Assembly: GCA_964432995.1 (NCBI GenBank)
Contig: CAYSPU010000077.1
Location: 1 to 22,434 of the forward strand
Direction of reading: 5' to 3'
DNA from: CAYSPU01 sp964432995
Lineage (GTDB): Bacteria; Verrucomicrobiota; Verrucomicrobiia; Limisphaerales; JAHDYP01
Length of the DNA stretch: 22,434 nt
In this document: positions 8,518-15,357 of the stretch, piece after piece
Position numbering within the stretch: position 1 is the stretch's first letter
Layout of the letters: every line of letters begins with the position of its first letter
Notes under the pieces: model-generated
The model's database searches: none
Told to the model about the DNA's origin: nothing
Seen by the model: only the letters and a program-made list of their open reading frames with translations
Made by a program: the position numbers and the translations under genes

Positions 8518-9469
8518 GCCCGTTGCGCCCAGCGCCGCCCCCGCGAGCCCGGCCCGCCTGGCGTGGGGTCGGCTGCGTCGCCGCCGCCAAGCCCAAGGCT
8601 CGGCGCTGCTGCTGGGCGTGGTGTTGGTGGCGGTTCTTGTCTGGCCACTGGCGCGGACTCCGGCACTGGAGGGTGTCCTGCCGCGGGCGGTCACGTGGTC
8701 GCCCACCGCGCTCACGGACGCCCAGTTCCACCCGCCGAGCTGGGAGCATTGGCTCGGGACGGACCTCAGCGGGCGCGACCTGTTGAGTCGGATGCTGTAT
8801 GGCGCGCGAATCTCGCTGCTGGTCGGCCTCGCCGGCGCCTTCGTCAGCCTCGTCATCGGCGCGCTCTGGGGCGGCCTCGCCGGCTACCTCGGTGGCTTCT
8901 GGGACTCCGTCCTGATGCGCATCGTCGACGTCCTCTACGCGTTGCCGTCGATCGTCTTCGTGATGGTGCTGATCTCGGTGATTGAACCGGCGCTGCGCGG
9001 ATGGCTGTTGTCGGCGGCCACACCTTCCGCGGCGGCGGGTGTCCGCATGGGACTGTTATTTGTCGGACTGGGTGCGGTTTCGTGGCTGACCATGGCGCGC
9101 ATCGTTCGGGGGCAGGTGCTGTCGCTGCGGGCGCAGTCGTTCGTCGAGGCGAGCCGGGCGCTCGGCGCCAGCCATTTCTGGATTCTGCGGAAGCACATTC
9201 TCCCCAACGTCGCGGGCGTGATCCTGGTCTACCTGACGCTGACGATCCCCTCGGTGATCCTCTACGAATCTTTCCTGAGTTACCTGGGGCTGGGGATCGA
9301 ACCGCCCCAGGCCAGCCTGGGATCGTTGATTGCCGATGGCGCGACCCAGTTGAACCCTGTGCGCGTCTACTGGTGGCTGATTGTCTTCCCCGGCGGGTTG
9401 CTGGCCGCCACCCTGCTCGCCTTGAACCTCCTCGGCGACGCCCTCCGCGACGCCTGGGAACCGCGGTGA
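8510..9469 (+). CDS. ABC transporter permease, oligopeptide/dipeptide type (OppC/DppC family)
   Basis: This is the second membrane subunit of the importer, pairing with the product of the gene before it. The 319-residue protein has a basic N-terminal tail (RLRRRRQAQG), a first helix, then the family block HWLGTDLSGRDLLSRMLYGA. The EAA coupling loop starts near residue 210 (SFVEASRALGASHFWILRKH). LYESFLSYLGLGIEPPQASLG followed by WWLIVFPGG is the usual OppC C-terminal region. The genes for the OppD/OppF ATPases do not follow; the next gene, argD, begins 50 bp downstream. The ATPases must be encoded elsewhere, or shared with another importer. Confidence 0.95.
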   Translation: MSEPVAPSAAPASPARLAWGRLRRRRQAQGSALLLGVVLVAVLVWPLARTPALEGVLPRAVTWSPTALTDAQFHPPSWEHWLGTDLSGRDLLSRMLYGARISLLVGLAGAFVSLVIGALWGGLAGYLGGFWDSVLMRIVDVLYALPSIVFVMVLISVIEPALRGWLLSAATPSAAAGVRMGLLFVGLGAVSWLTMARIVRGQVLSLRAQSFVEASRALGASHFWILRKHILPNVAGVILVYLTLTIPSVILYESFLSYLGLGIEPPQASLGSLIADGATQLNPVRVYWWLIVFPGGLLAATLLALNLLGDALRDAWEPR

Positions 9470-9519
9470 AAGTTTTCTTGCTTTCCGGACCGGGTTCCCT
9501 CACTGAGTCCCGTTCATCG

Positions 9520-10803
9520 ATGAAAGACATTGTGCCGCCACCGCCGATTGTGCGGAACCAGTTCGAAACGGTCCGGGAGTTGTATCAGAAGTACGTGGTG
9601 CCCAGCTACGGGCGCTTTGACTTGGCGTTCGCGCGCGGTGCCGGAAGCCGTTTGTGGGATGTCCACGGGAAGCCCTACCTCGACATGGGCGGCGGCATCG
9701 CCGTCTGCTGCCTCGGCCACGCGCATCCGGAGGTGACCCGCACCCTGGTCGAGCAGTCCCAGAACCTCGTGCACGTCTCGAATCTCTACTACACCGAACC
9801 GCAGGGGCGCCTCGCGCAACAGATCGTCCGGCATCTGGGCCCGGGCAAGGTCTTCTGCGCCAACAGCGGCGGTGAAGCCAACGAAGGCCTCTTCAAACTC
9901 GCCCGCCGGTTCGGTCACGACGAAGGCCGCTTCGAGATCCTCACCGCCTTTCACTCGTTCCACGGACGAACGCTGGCCGGCATCTCCGCCACCGGACAGG
10001 ACAAGGTCAAGAAGGGCTTCGAACCGATGGTGGCCGGCTTTCGCCACATCCCCTTCAATGACCTGCAGGCCGCCCGCGACGCCCTCTCGCCCGCCACGGC
10101 CGCCATTCTCATCGAGGGTATCCAGGGCGAAGGCGGCATCACCCCCGCCACCGCCGAGTACCTGCTGGGCCTGCGACAGCTCTGTGACGAGCGCAAGCTG
10201 TTGCTTCTCATGGACGGCGTCCAATGCGGACACTTCCGGAGCGGTCGTTTCCAGAGTTTCCAGCGCTTGCTCGAGGGTGTGCCCGGAGGCGAAGCGTTCC
10301 TCCCGGACGGCGTCTCGATGGCCAAATCCCTTGGCAACGGTTATCCCATCGGCGCCTTTTGGGTCCGGGCGCCCTATGCGGATCTCCTGCAACCCGGGAT
10401 GCACGCGACCACCTACGGCGGCACGCCGCTGGCCTGCGCCGTCGCCCTGAAAGTCTTCGAGATCATCGAACGCGACCGACTGGCCGACAACGCCCGTGAA
10501 CTCGGCGCCTGGCTGAAAGGCCAGCTCGAACGGCTCGTCCGGCAGTATCCGCAGGCAGTTCGCAGCGCACGTGGGATGGGCTTCATGCTCGGGCTCGAGC
10601 TTCAGGACAAGGCACAGATTCCGGCCCTGGCCGGAAACGACAAGACCGCCGCGCTTCAGGTGGTGAATCGGTTGCACGGAGCCGGTCTGTTGACCGTCCC
10701 GGCCGGCGCGCAGGTGATCCGTTTCCTCCCGGCCCTCAACCTGAGCCGCGATGAGGCCGCCGAGGCCATCCAGATCCTGGAAGACACCCTCCAGGCGCTG
10801 TAG
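9520..10803 (+). CDS. argD: Class III aminotransferase, probably acetylornithine aminotransferase
   Basis: A 427-residue PLP-dependent aminotransferase of the acetylornithine/ornithine/4-aminobutyrate group. Visible blocks are GSRLWDVHGKPYLDMGGGIA, LGHAHPEV, VFCANSGGEANEGLFKLAR (phosphate-binding region), FHSFHGRTLAGISATGQ, IEGIQGEGG, and AKSLGNGYPIGAFWV with the Schiff-base lysine at K269. The cofactor-contacting Asp is D232, but the usual DE(I/V)QTG reads DGVQCGHFRSG here, so the Glu is replaced by Gly, and the segment before AKSLG is a little longer than usual. The arginine role is supported by argF about 1.2 kb downstream on the same strand; related aminotransferases with other substrates cannot be excluded. 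The start at 9520 (MKDIVPPPPIV) is the first ATG after the oppC-like stop. Confidence 0.85.
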   Translation: MKDIVPPPPIVRNQFETVRELYQKYVVPSYGRFDLAFARGAGSRLWDVHGKPYLDMGGGIAVCCLGHAHPEVTRTLVEQSQNLVHVSNLYYTEPQGRLAQQIVRHLGPGKVFCANSGGEANEGLFKLARRFGHDEGRFEILTAFHSFHGRTLAGISATGQDKVKKGFEPMVAGFRHIPFNDLQAARDALSPATAAILIEGIQGEGGITPATAEYLLGLRQLCDERKLLLLMDGVQCGHFRSGRFQSFQRLLEGVPGGEAFLPDGVSMAKSLGNGYPIGAFWVRAPYADLLQPGMHATTYGGTPLACAVALKVFEIIERDRLADNARELGAWLKGQLERLVRQYPQAVRSARGMGFMLGLELQDKAQIPALAGNDKTAALQVVNRLHGAGLLTVPAGAQVIRFLPALNLSRDEAAEAIQILEDTLQAL

Positions 10804-10810
10804 ATCCGGA

Positions 10811-10832
10811 CTGCGGGTCATCCGACCCGCGG
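10811..10832. terminator. GC hairpin after argD
   Basis: Bases 10813-10819 (GCGGGTC) pair with 10824-10830 (GACCCGC) around an ATCC tetraloop, with two further outer pairs, seven bases after the argD stop. No U-run follows, so it may act as a weak or rho-assisted terminator or only as a 3'-end stabiliser. Confidence 0.4.
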
Positions 10833-11041
10833 CAACTCGCACACGCCCATGGCTGCGGCGGCGATCGCCCGCCGTGCCGGCGGGAGGCAGTCTCAGAGGC
10901 CGGACGGGCTGAGCCCGCAGATCACGCCGACCACGCGGACACCACCTGCGTCGTTTGGTGTGCTGCGGGCAAGAGACGGCTTGGCAGCGCCGTGCCGCTC
11001 CCTGCCAAACGTGCTCTGGAGCCACCAGAGCCGATCGAGCT

Positions 11042-11074
11042 GTGGAGCGCCGCGTTGCACGCGGCCGGAAACAC
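11042..11074 (-). repeat. Dispersed GCGTGCAACGCGG repeat, copy 1 (inverted relative to copies 2 and 3)
   Basis: Read on the minus strand this contains CCGCGTGCAACGCGGCGCTC preceded by GTGTTTCCGG. It matches copies at 13302-13340 and 13422-13460 on the plus strand. The core CCGCGTGCAACGCGG is itself an inverted repeat (CCGCGT/ACGCGG). The surrounding stretch 10833-11081 has no recognisable gene. Confidence 0.7.
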
Positions 11075-11081
11075 AGCCGCG

Positions 11082-11510
11082 TCAAGCGGGCGACAGAACT
11101 TCATAACCCAGGGCAACGGCGACCAGGGCTTGAGCGCGGTCGTGCGTCATGAGCCGGGAGACCTCCAACTCCTGCATGGCGGCCAAGTGCAGGCGGTCCA
11201 CCGTGCGGGTATGCGGACGTTCCGTGGCACGGTGCCGTTGCAGCGCGGTCTGGAACAGGGTTCCGGGCAAGGACCGGAAGACGAACGGCTCTTGCTCCTT
11301 GAATTCGAACAGACACCGCACGAGACGGCGATATTGCGCGCGCGTGAAATCGCCTCCCAGCCAACCGGCTCGCAGTTGGATCTCCCCCTCCAACTCGGCC
11401 AGCGCGGAGACCACCACGACATCCTCCGCGGAAACCCCCTCCTGGACCCGAACGCTTTCCGGTTCGGGCAGCAGCAGCTTCACGAGCGAACTGGTGTCGA
11501 GGTAGAGCAT
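11082..11510 (-). CDS. PIN-domain ribonuclease toxin, VapC-like
   Basis: A 142-residue PIN-domain protein; VapC toxins cut specific RNAs (often tRNA or rRNA) with a metal held by acidic residues. The start MLYLDTSSLVKLLLPEPES is diagnostic, and the four acids are present: D5, E41 (ALAELEGEI), D105 (TVDRLHLAAM) and D124 (MTHDRAQA). The start ATG (11510-11508) overlaps the stop of the upstream antitoxin gene by one base (TGATG), so the pair is translationally coupled. An open frame extends upstream into the antitoxin gene but the family begins at this ATG; an adjacent GTG at 11513 is also possible. The pair lies on the minus strand between argD and argF. Confidence 0.88.
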   Translation of the reverse strand: MLYLDTSSLVKLLLPEPESVRVQEGVSAEDVVVVSALAELEGEIQLRAGWLGGDFTRAQYRRLVRCLFEFKEQEPFVFRSLPGTLFQTALQRHRATERPHTRTVDRLHLAAMQELEVSRLMTHDRAQALVAVALGYEVLSPA

Positions 11511-11782
11511 CACGCGTCGCCCTGCGGCCGACGGTCGCGCCGCGCCGATTCGAGGGCCCTCTCCGACCAGCGAATCGTGGTTCCGGTGCCGAACACCCGC
11601 CGCTGCCAAACGAGATGATTCCCCGGGTCAAAGCGCCGCCGTTTCGCCGCCGCCTCAGCCCATCGCACCAAACGCGCCACCGGTCGACCGTCCCGGGTGA
11701 CTACCAGCTCGCGCTCCGTCTGAAGCAGGCTCTCCGCAGTCGGCCAGCGTTGGCGAAGATCCCGGACCGTGATCGCTTTCAC
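11510..11782 (-). CDS. Antitoxin of the PIN toxin, Phd/YefM-like
   Basis: A 90-residue protein whose N-terminal half follows the Phd/YefM antitoxin pattern: MKAITVRDLRQRWPTAESLL, then ELVVTRDGRPVARLVRW. This fold dimerises, binds operator DNA and represses its own operon, while the C-terminal tail wraps around and neutralises the toxin. The tail here is basic (RRFDPGNHLVWQRR, then ESARRDRRPQGDA). The start codon is GTG (11782-11780). Its stop overlaps the toxin start by one base. An interrupted palindrome at 11797-11807 just upstream is a candidate operator. Confidence 0.82.
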   Translation of the reverse strand: MKAITVRDLRQRWPTAESLLQTERELVVTRDGRPVARLVRWAEAAAKRRRFDPGNHLVWQRRVFGTGTTIRWSERALESARRDRRPQGDA

Positions 11783-11796
11783 ACCGCCACGCTAAC

Positions 11797-11807
11797 ATGT
11801 TTCACAT
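11797..11807. promoter_or_regulatory. Candidate operator of the toxin-antitoxin operon
   Basis: ATGT-TTC-ACAT is an interrupted palindrome 15 bases upstream of the antitoxin start codon, where autoregulatory antitoxins usually bind. It is short, so chance occurrence is possible. Confidence 0.35.
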
Positions 11808-11909
11808 AGGGGTCATTGCTCCCTGTCCGCCGCCATGGAACACGGGCTTCACTGCATCTGGAGTGCCGACGAGTGAAGCACAACCCGTTGGGGCCTCAAC
11901 ATCAGACTG

Positions 11910-11939
11910 GACATCCGCCCCTTCTGCCGCCTATAAGAT
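11910..11939 (+). promoter_or_regulatory. Candidate sigma-70 promoter of argF
   Basis: TGGACA (11910-11915) and TATAAG (11934-11939) are separated by 18 bases and each match the consensus at five of six positions. Transcription would begin near 11946, giving a leader of about 88 bases before the argF ATG. I see no clear leader peptide or ARG box in the leader. Confidence 0.6.
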
Positions 11940-12034
11940 GCACCTTTCTCGGGCGAGGCGGAGGGCCGACCCACGTAATGAACGCGTAGGGTGGCGGCTT
12001 TTCCTTCAATGCGTCTCGAGGAATCGCGGAAGCC

Positions 12035-12931
12035 ATGAAGCATGTCTTGAGCATCGAGAAGATGACGCGGACCGAGATCGAAGAGATCCTTGCCGCATCC
12101 ATCCCCATGAAACGCGAACGGGGCCGGCACACGCGGCTGCCGCTCACCGGCCAGACTTGGGCCTTAATCTTCTCCAAGTCTTCCACCCGCACGCGCGTCT
12201 CGTTCAAGGTTGGGATCACCGAGCTGGGCGGGAACGGCATCTTCCTCAACTTCAACGATATCCAGCTCGGCCGCGGCGAACCCGTCAAAGATACCGCCCG
12301 CGTCCTCGGTCGTATGGTCCACGGTGCCATCATCCGCACCTTCGCCCAGAGCGAAGTCGAGGAATTCGCCAGCTACGCCGGGATCCCGACGGTCAACGCG
12401 TTGACTGACAGTGAGCATCCGTGCCAGATCCTGGCGGACATCTTCACGTTCCAGGAGAAGCGGGGTCCCATCGCCGGGAGGGTGGTGGCGTTCGTTGGTG
12501 ACGGCGCCTGCAACGTGGCTCAATCCTGGATCTTTGCGGCCGCGAAGCTCGGTTTCCAGCTCCGCATCGCCGCGCCCAGGGTCTTCCAACCTTCCGCCGA
12601 CCTCCTGGCGCGTGCCGGCGGCGGGGTGAGCTGTAGCGAGGATCTGGCCGAAGCCGCGCGGGGCGCCGATCTCCTCTACACGGACGTCTGGGTCTCGATG
12701 GGCAAGGAAGCCGAGGCTGCGGACCGCCTCCGCCACTTGGGCGGTTATCAGATCAACCGCTCGCTGGTCGCGCTTGCCAAGCCCGACGCGCTGGTGATGC
12801 ACTGCCTGCCCGCCTATCGGGGCAAGGAGATCGACGAGGAGACCTTCGAGGCCAACGCCCAGACCATCTTCGATCAGGCGGAGAACCGGCTGCACGTCCA
12901 GAAGGCCGTGCTCCAGTGGCTGGTGAGCTGA
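12035..12931 (+). CDS. argF: Ornithine carbamoyltransferase
   Basis: The enzyme joins carbamoyl phosphate to ornithine to make citrulline in arginine biosynthesis. The 298-residue sequence carries the carbamoyl-phosphate motif SKSSTRTRVSF, the NALTDSEHPCQILAD block (HPCQ), the VAFVGDGACNVAQSW strand-loop (VGDG.NNV in most relatives), and the ornithine-binding MHCLPAYRGKEID, where HCLPAHRG is more common. TDVWVSMGKEAE is the SMG loop specific to ornithine rather than aspartate transferases. The ATG at 12035 (MKHVLSIEKMTRTEIEEIL) fits the family start. It belongs functionally with argD upstream, but the intervening toxin-antitoxin pair and its own promoter imply separate transcription. Confidence 0.97.
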   Translation: MKHVLSIEKMTRTEIEEILAASIPMKRERGRHTRLPLTGQTWALIFSKSSTRTRVSFKVGITELGGNGIFLNFNDIQLGRGEPVKDTARVLGRMVHGAIIRTFAQSEVEEFASYAGIPTVNALTDSEHPCQILADIFTFQEKRGPIAGRVVAFVGDGACNVAQSWIFAAAKLGFQLRIAAPRVFQPSADLLARAGGGVSCSEDLAEAARGADLLYTDVWVSMGKEAEAADRLRHLGGYQINRSLVALAKPDALVMHCLPAYRGKEIDEETFEANAQTIFDQAENRLHVQKAVLQWLVS

Positions 12932-13301
12932 GCGTGCATCTCCGAGTTGTCGGTCGTGGGCGGCCAGCACCGCCTGGCCGCGGCTGCTGGAACTCGCTGC
13001 CCGAGTTCGCGGGCAACGGTGTTGCGGGAGATCGTCACACCGGCGAAATGCGGCGGGAAACTGTGGGGGCCAAGGAGCAGAAGGTCCATGCGATTCGCTT
13101 CTGCCCGCAGAGAACGCAGACGGACGCAGATCATCCCGCCTGGTCTGTGCGGTCTGCGGGCTCAAGAGGCAGGGTGCAGCAGCATCCTCGTTCGGGTGGT
13201 GGCTCGTGGATCCACCGCGACCACGCTCCCCGCGAGGGGTTGCCCCCTTCGGCGACGGGCTCAGAACCGCCTTCAGGGTCTCCCCTCCACCCATAGGTGC
13301 A

Positions 13302-13340
13302 CGTGTTCCTGGCCGCGTGCAACGCGGCGCTCCGCAGGGT
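13302..13340 (+). repeat. Dispersed GCGTGCAACGCGG repeat, copy 2
   Basis: Contains GTGTTCCTGGCCGCGTGC followed by AACGCGGCGCTCCGC. It is nearly identical to copy 3, 120 bp downstream (GTGCTCCTGACC replaces GTGTTCCTGGCC), and to the inverted copy at 11042-11074. Confidence 0.75.
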
Positions 13341-13421
13341 GTGTGTCTTTGGAGGGTTCGAGAGCGCATCCGCCCCCCGGGAGCGCCGGCTTGTAGCCGG
13401 CCAGATGACCGTGAACGGAGA

Positions 13422-13460
13422 GTGTGCTCCTGACCGCGTGCAACGCGGCGCTCCGCGCGG
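13422..13460 (+). repeat. Dispersed GCGTGCAACGCGG repeat, copy 3
   Basis: Contains GTGTGCTCCTGACCGCGTGC followed by AACGCGGCGCTCCGCGCGG. It is in the same orientation as copy 2 and opposite to copy 1. Confidence 0.75.
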
Positions 13461-13542
13461 TCGTCTCGAGCTGTAGGGCCTCTTCCTCCCTCATTGACCA
13501 GCAAGGACTTTCCGCGTAGAAGTTGTCCACTCCGTTCCCAAA

Positions 13543-13561
13543 CGGGCGGCTCGCCCGCCCG
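13543..13561. other. GC-rich hairpin
   Basis: CGGGCGG (13543-13549) pairs with CCGCCCG (13555-13561) around a five-base loop. It lies 190 bp upstream of the coiled-coil gene and has no U-run on either side. It could be another REP-like unit. Confidence 0.4.
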
Positions 13562-13750
13562 GCCACGCTGCGCCGGCCAGACAAGTGAAACCCGGCCGGG
13601 GGAACGCTCTCGAGCCAGCCGAGCGCGCGACACCGCCCCTTGGGATGGCGAAGGAACTCGACCGTTTTGAAACCAAAACGACCACCCGACCGCAGACACT
13701 CGCGCCGCCGCACCGGGCATTTCGGTGCCGCACGCGCACGCGCCAAGCTT

Positions 13751-14368
13751 ATGAACGCAACCAGCCAGACCGCCAAGAAACCCACCCCGGCAGAACGGGG
13801 AACCACCGAGCTGCCCCTGCCGCCATCCGGGGGAGACGGCGCGGGGCAGGAGGGCGCGGGCAATGTCGACCAAATCCGCGATATCCTCTTCGGGTCCCAG
13901 ATGCGCGACTACGAGAAGAAGTTCAGTCGCCTGGAGGAACGCCTGACCAGCGAGGCGGCTGAGCTGCGCGAGGAGAATCGACGCCAGTTTGCCGCGCTGG
14001 AGGCGTACGTGAAGAACGAGCTCACCGCGTTGGCCGACCAACTCAAGGCCGAGAAGGGGGAGCGCGCCGAGGCGGACAAGGAGTCGGGGCGCGAGCTCAA
14101 GGAGAGTGGCAAGGCCTGGGACAAGAGGATGACCCAGTTCGAAGAGCAGACGGCGAAGGCCTTGCGCGACCTGCGTCAACACGTGCTCGAGGAGGCGAAG
14201 CGCCTGGCGGTGGACATGGAGCAGAAGCACAAGGCCCTCACGGCCGCCCTCGAGAAAGAGGGTCAGGACCTGCGCGGCTCGCTCACCGACCGGCTGGCAC
14301 TGGCGGATCTGTTCACCGAAGTCGCTTTGCGGCTGAAGAACGAGTTCAAAGTCCCGATGAAGAAGTAG
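13751..14368 (+). CDS. Coiled-coil protein of unknown function, first gene of the GTPase/OmpA locus
   Basis: A 205-residue, highly charged soluble protein with no signal peptide or membrane segment. Residues 1-35 are a Pro/Gly-rich disordered lead. Residues 38-58 (NVDQIRDILFGSQMRDYEKK) form a distinctive block that I recall in proteins encoded beside bacterial Ras-like GTPases. From about 50 to 180 the heptad pattern predicts long coiled coil rich in E, K, R and A. The C-terminus (RLALADLFTEVALRLKNEF) is a short amphipathic conserved-looking end. The ATG at 13751 was chosen over an in-frame ATG at 13640 because the 37 extra residues are Arg-rich and look non-coding. A pair of palindromes separates it from the OmpA-domain gene 137 bp downstream. 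Function is unknown; an adaptor or scaffold role is inference. Confidence 0.8.
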   Translation: MNATSQTAKKPTPAERGTTELPLPPSGGDGAGQEGAGNVDQIRDILFGSQMRDYEKKFSRLEERLTSEAAELREENRRQFAALEAYVKNELTALADQLKAEKGERAEADKESGRELKESGKAWDKRMTQFEEQTAKALRDLRQHVLEEAKRLAVDMEQKHKALTAALEKEGQDLRGSLTDRLALADLFTEVALRLKNEFKVPMKK

Positions 14369-14372
14369 GCCC

Positions 14373-14402
14373 GTTTCCGGCCCGGAAACCTCGCGCGCGA
14401 GG
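14373..14402. other. Twin palindromes between coiled-coil and OmpA-domain genes
   Basis: GTTTCCGGCCCGGAAAC (14373-14389) can form a 7-bp stem with a three-base loop. CCTCGCGCGCGAGG (14389-14402) is a perfect 14-bp palindrome. They begin four bases after the coiled-coil gene stop. No U-run follows, so they may be an attenuator or mRNA-processing structure that sets different levels of the first and later genes. Confidence 0.5.
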
Positions 14403-14505
14403 CCGCAACGCGATTCCCGGGCTCACCGACTCGGTCCGATGAGACCATTTTCGTCTCCAGAGGAAACGTCGCCCGCTCCGCCCGCGGCCCTCCTTCCTTC
14501 TCGCG

Positions 14506-15357
14506 ATGGTGGCGGGGATTCTCGTGCTGCTGCTCGTCCTCTGGGGCATCTACGCGGCGCGGGGACATCGACGCTGGGCCGGCTATCTGGAGCGGCTCCG
14601 AGCCGAGCCGGGGATCGTGGTCACCGAAGCCGGAAAACGCTCCGGACGCCATTTCCTTGCCGGACTCCGCGACCCGCTCGCCGCGGATCCCGCCCAATTC
14701 CTGGCCGAGTTCCGGCTCGACGCCGCCCGCATTGACAGCCGCTGGGAGTTCTACCAGGCGCTCGGCTCTCCCCTGGTGTTGAAGCGCGCCGCGCAGGCGT
14801 TGCAGCCGCCCGCCAGCGTGACGCTCCGGCTCCAGAACGGGGTCCTGTTCGCCGATGGAATCGCGCCCGCCGGCTGGGCGGAAACCGTCCGCCCGCGCGC
14901 CCTCCAGTTGCCGGGGATCGATGCCTTCGACGCCTCCGGCCTTGCGGACGCCACCGCGGAACTCCTGCGCGAGATCGAACAGACTGTCTTGCTCTTCGAC
15001 GAAAGCGTCCGGCTGGTTCCCGGCCAGGACAGCGCGGTGGAGAAACTGGCCGAACAACTCAAGGACTTGGTCCCGCCCGCCGTGCGCCACCGCTGGAGCC
15101 TGCGCGTCACGGTCGCCGGCCACACGGACAAGATCGGCACGGACGACTATAACGAGCAACTGAGCCGCCAGCGTGCCGATCACGTCGTCCAGTTGCTCGC
15201 CGCCCGGGGGGTGCCCCGGTCGTGGTTGGTGGCCGTGGGCGTGGGCGAGCGGGAACCCTGGCGCATCAACGGCGTGGCCCAGGACAGCATCCGCAACCGA
15301 CGCGTCACTTTCCGAGTCGTGCTCGACAAGTCACCCGCCAACCCTCCCGCGCTATGA
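14506..15357 (+). CDS. Membrane-anchored OmpA-domain (peptidoglycan-binding) protein
   Basis: A 283-residue protein with one N-terminal membrane segment (VAGILVLLLVLWGIYAA, residues 2-18), a middle region of about 130 residues, and a C-terminal OmpA-like domain from about 155 to 275. The two peptidoglycan-contacting residues are in the right places: D208 in GHTDKIG and R223 in LSRQRADHV, spaced 15 residues apart as in E. coli OmpA. The middle (SVTLRLQNGVLFADGIAPAG) resembles a BON-like fold. It should sit in the inner membrane and grip the cell wall. The frame stays open upstream to 14443 and would encode a basic stretch (RLQRKRRPLRPRP), but without a standard start codon, so ATG 14506 is used. 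Its stop overlaps the GTPase start (ATGA). Confidence 0.88.
   Translation: MVAGILVLLLVLWGIYAARGHRRWAGYLERLRAEPGIVVTEAGKRSGRHFLAGLRDPLAADPAQFLAEFRLDAARIDSRWEFYQALGSPLVLKRAAQALQPPASVTLRLQNGVLFADGIAPAGWAETVRPRALQLPGIDAFDASGLADATAELLREIEQTVLLFDESVRLVPGQDSAVEKLAEQLKDLVPPAVRHRWSLRVTVAGHTDKIGTDDYNEQLSRQRADHVVQLLAARGVPRSWLVAVGVGEREPWRINGVAQDSIRNRRVTFRVVLDKSPANPPAL

Larger units (their letters stand above)
12932..13750. other. Repeat-bearing gene-free spacer
   Basis: This 819-bp stretch has no open frame with recognisable protein features. It holds two copies of the GCGTGCAACGCGG repeat (13302-13340, 13422-13460), a CGCCGGCTTGTAGCCGGC inverted repeat between them (13384-13401), a run of CGCAGA words (13110-13135), and a 7-bp-stem hairpin at 13543-13561. 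It looks like an accumulation site for short dispersed repeats. Confidence 0.6.

Noticed and set aside
7114..8856. 580-codon minus-strand open frame opposite the permease genes
   Set aside because: Low-complexity Gln/Gly/Arg-rich translation, antisense to two well-recognised permeases.
13640..13750. N-terminal extension of the coiled-coil protein from an upstream ATG
   Set aside because: The 37 extra residues are Arg/His-rich, unlike the protein, and the ATG at 13751 gives a natural start.
12164..14230. 688-codon minus-strand open frame across argF, the spacer and the coiled-coil gene
   Set aside because: It runs antisense to argF and through dispersed repeats; repeated peptide pieces in it come from the DNA repeats, not from protein domains.
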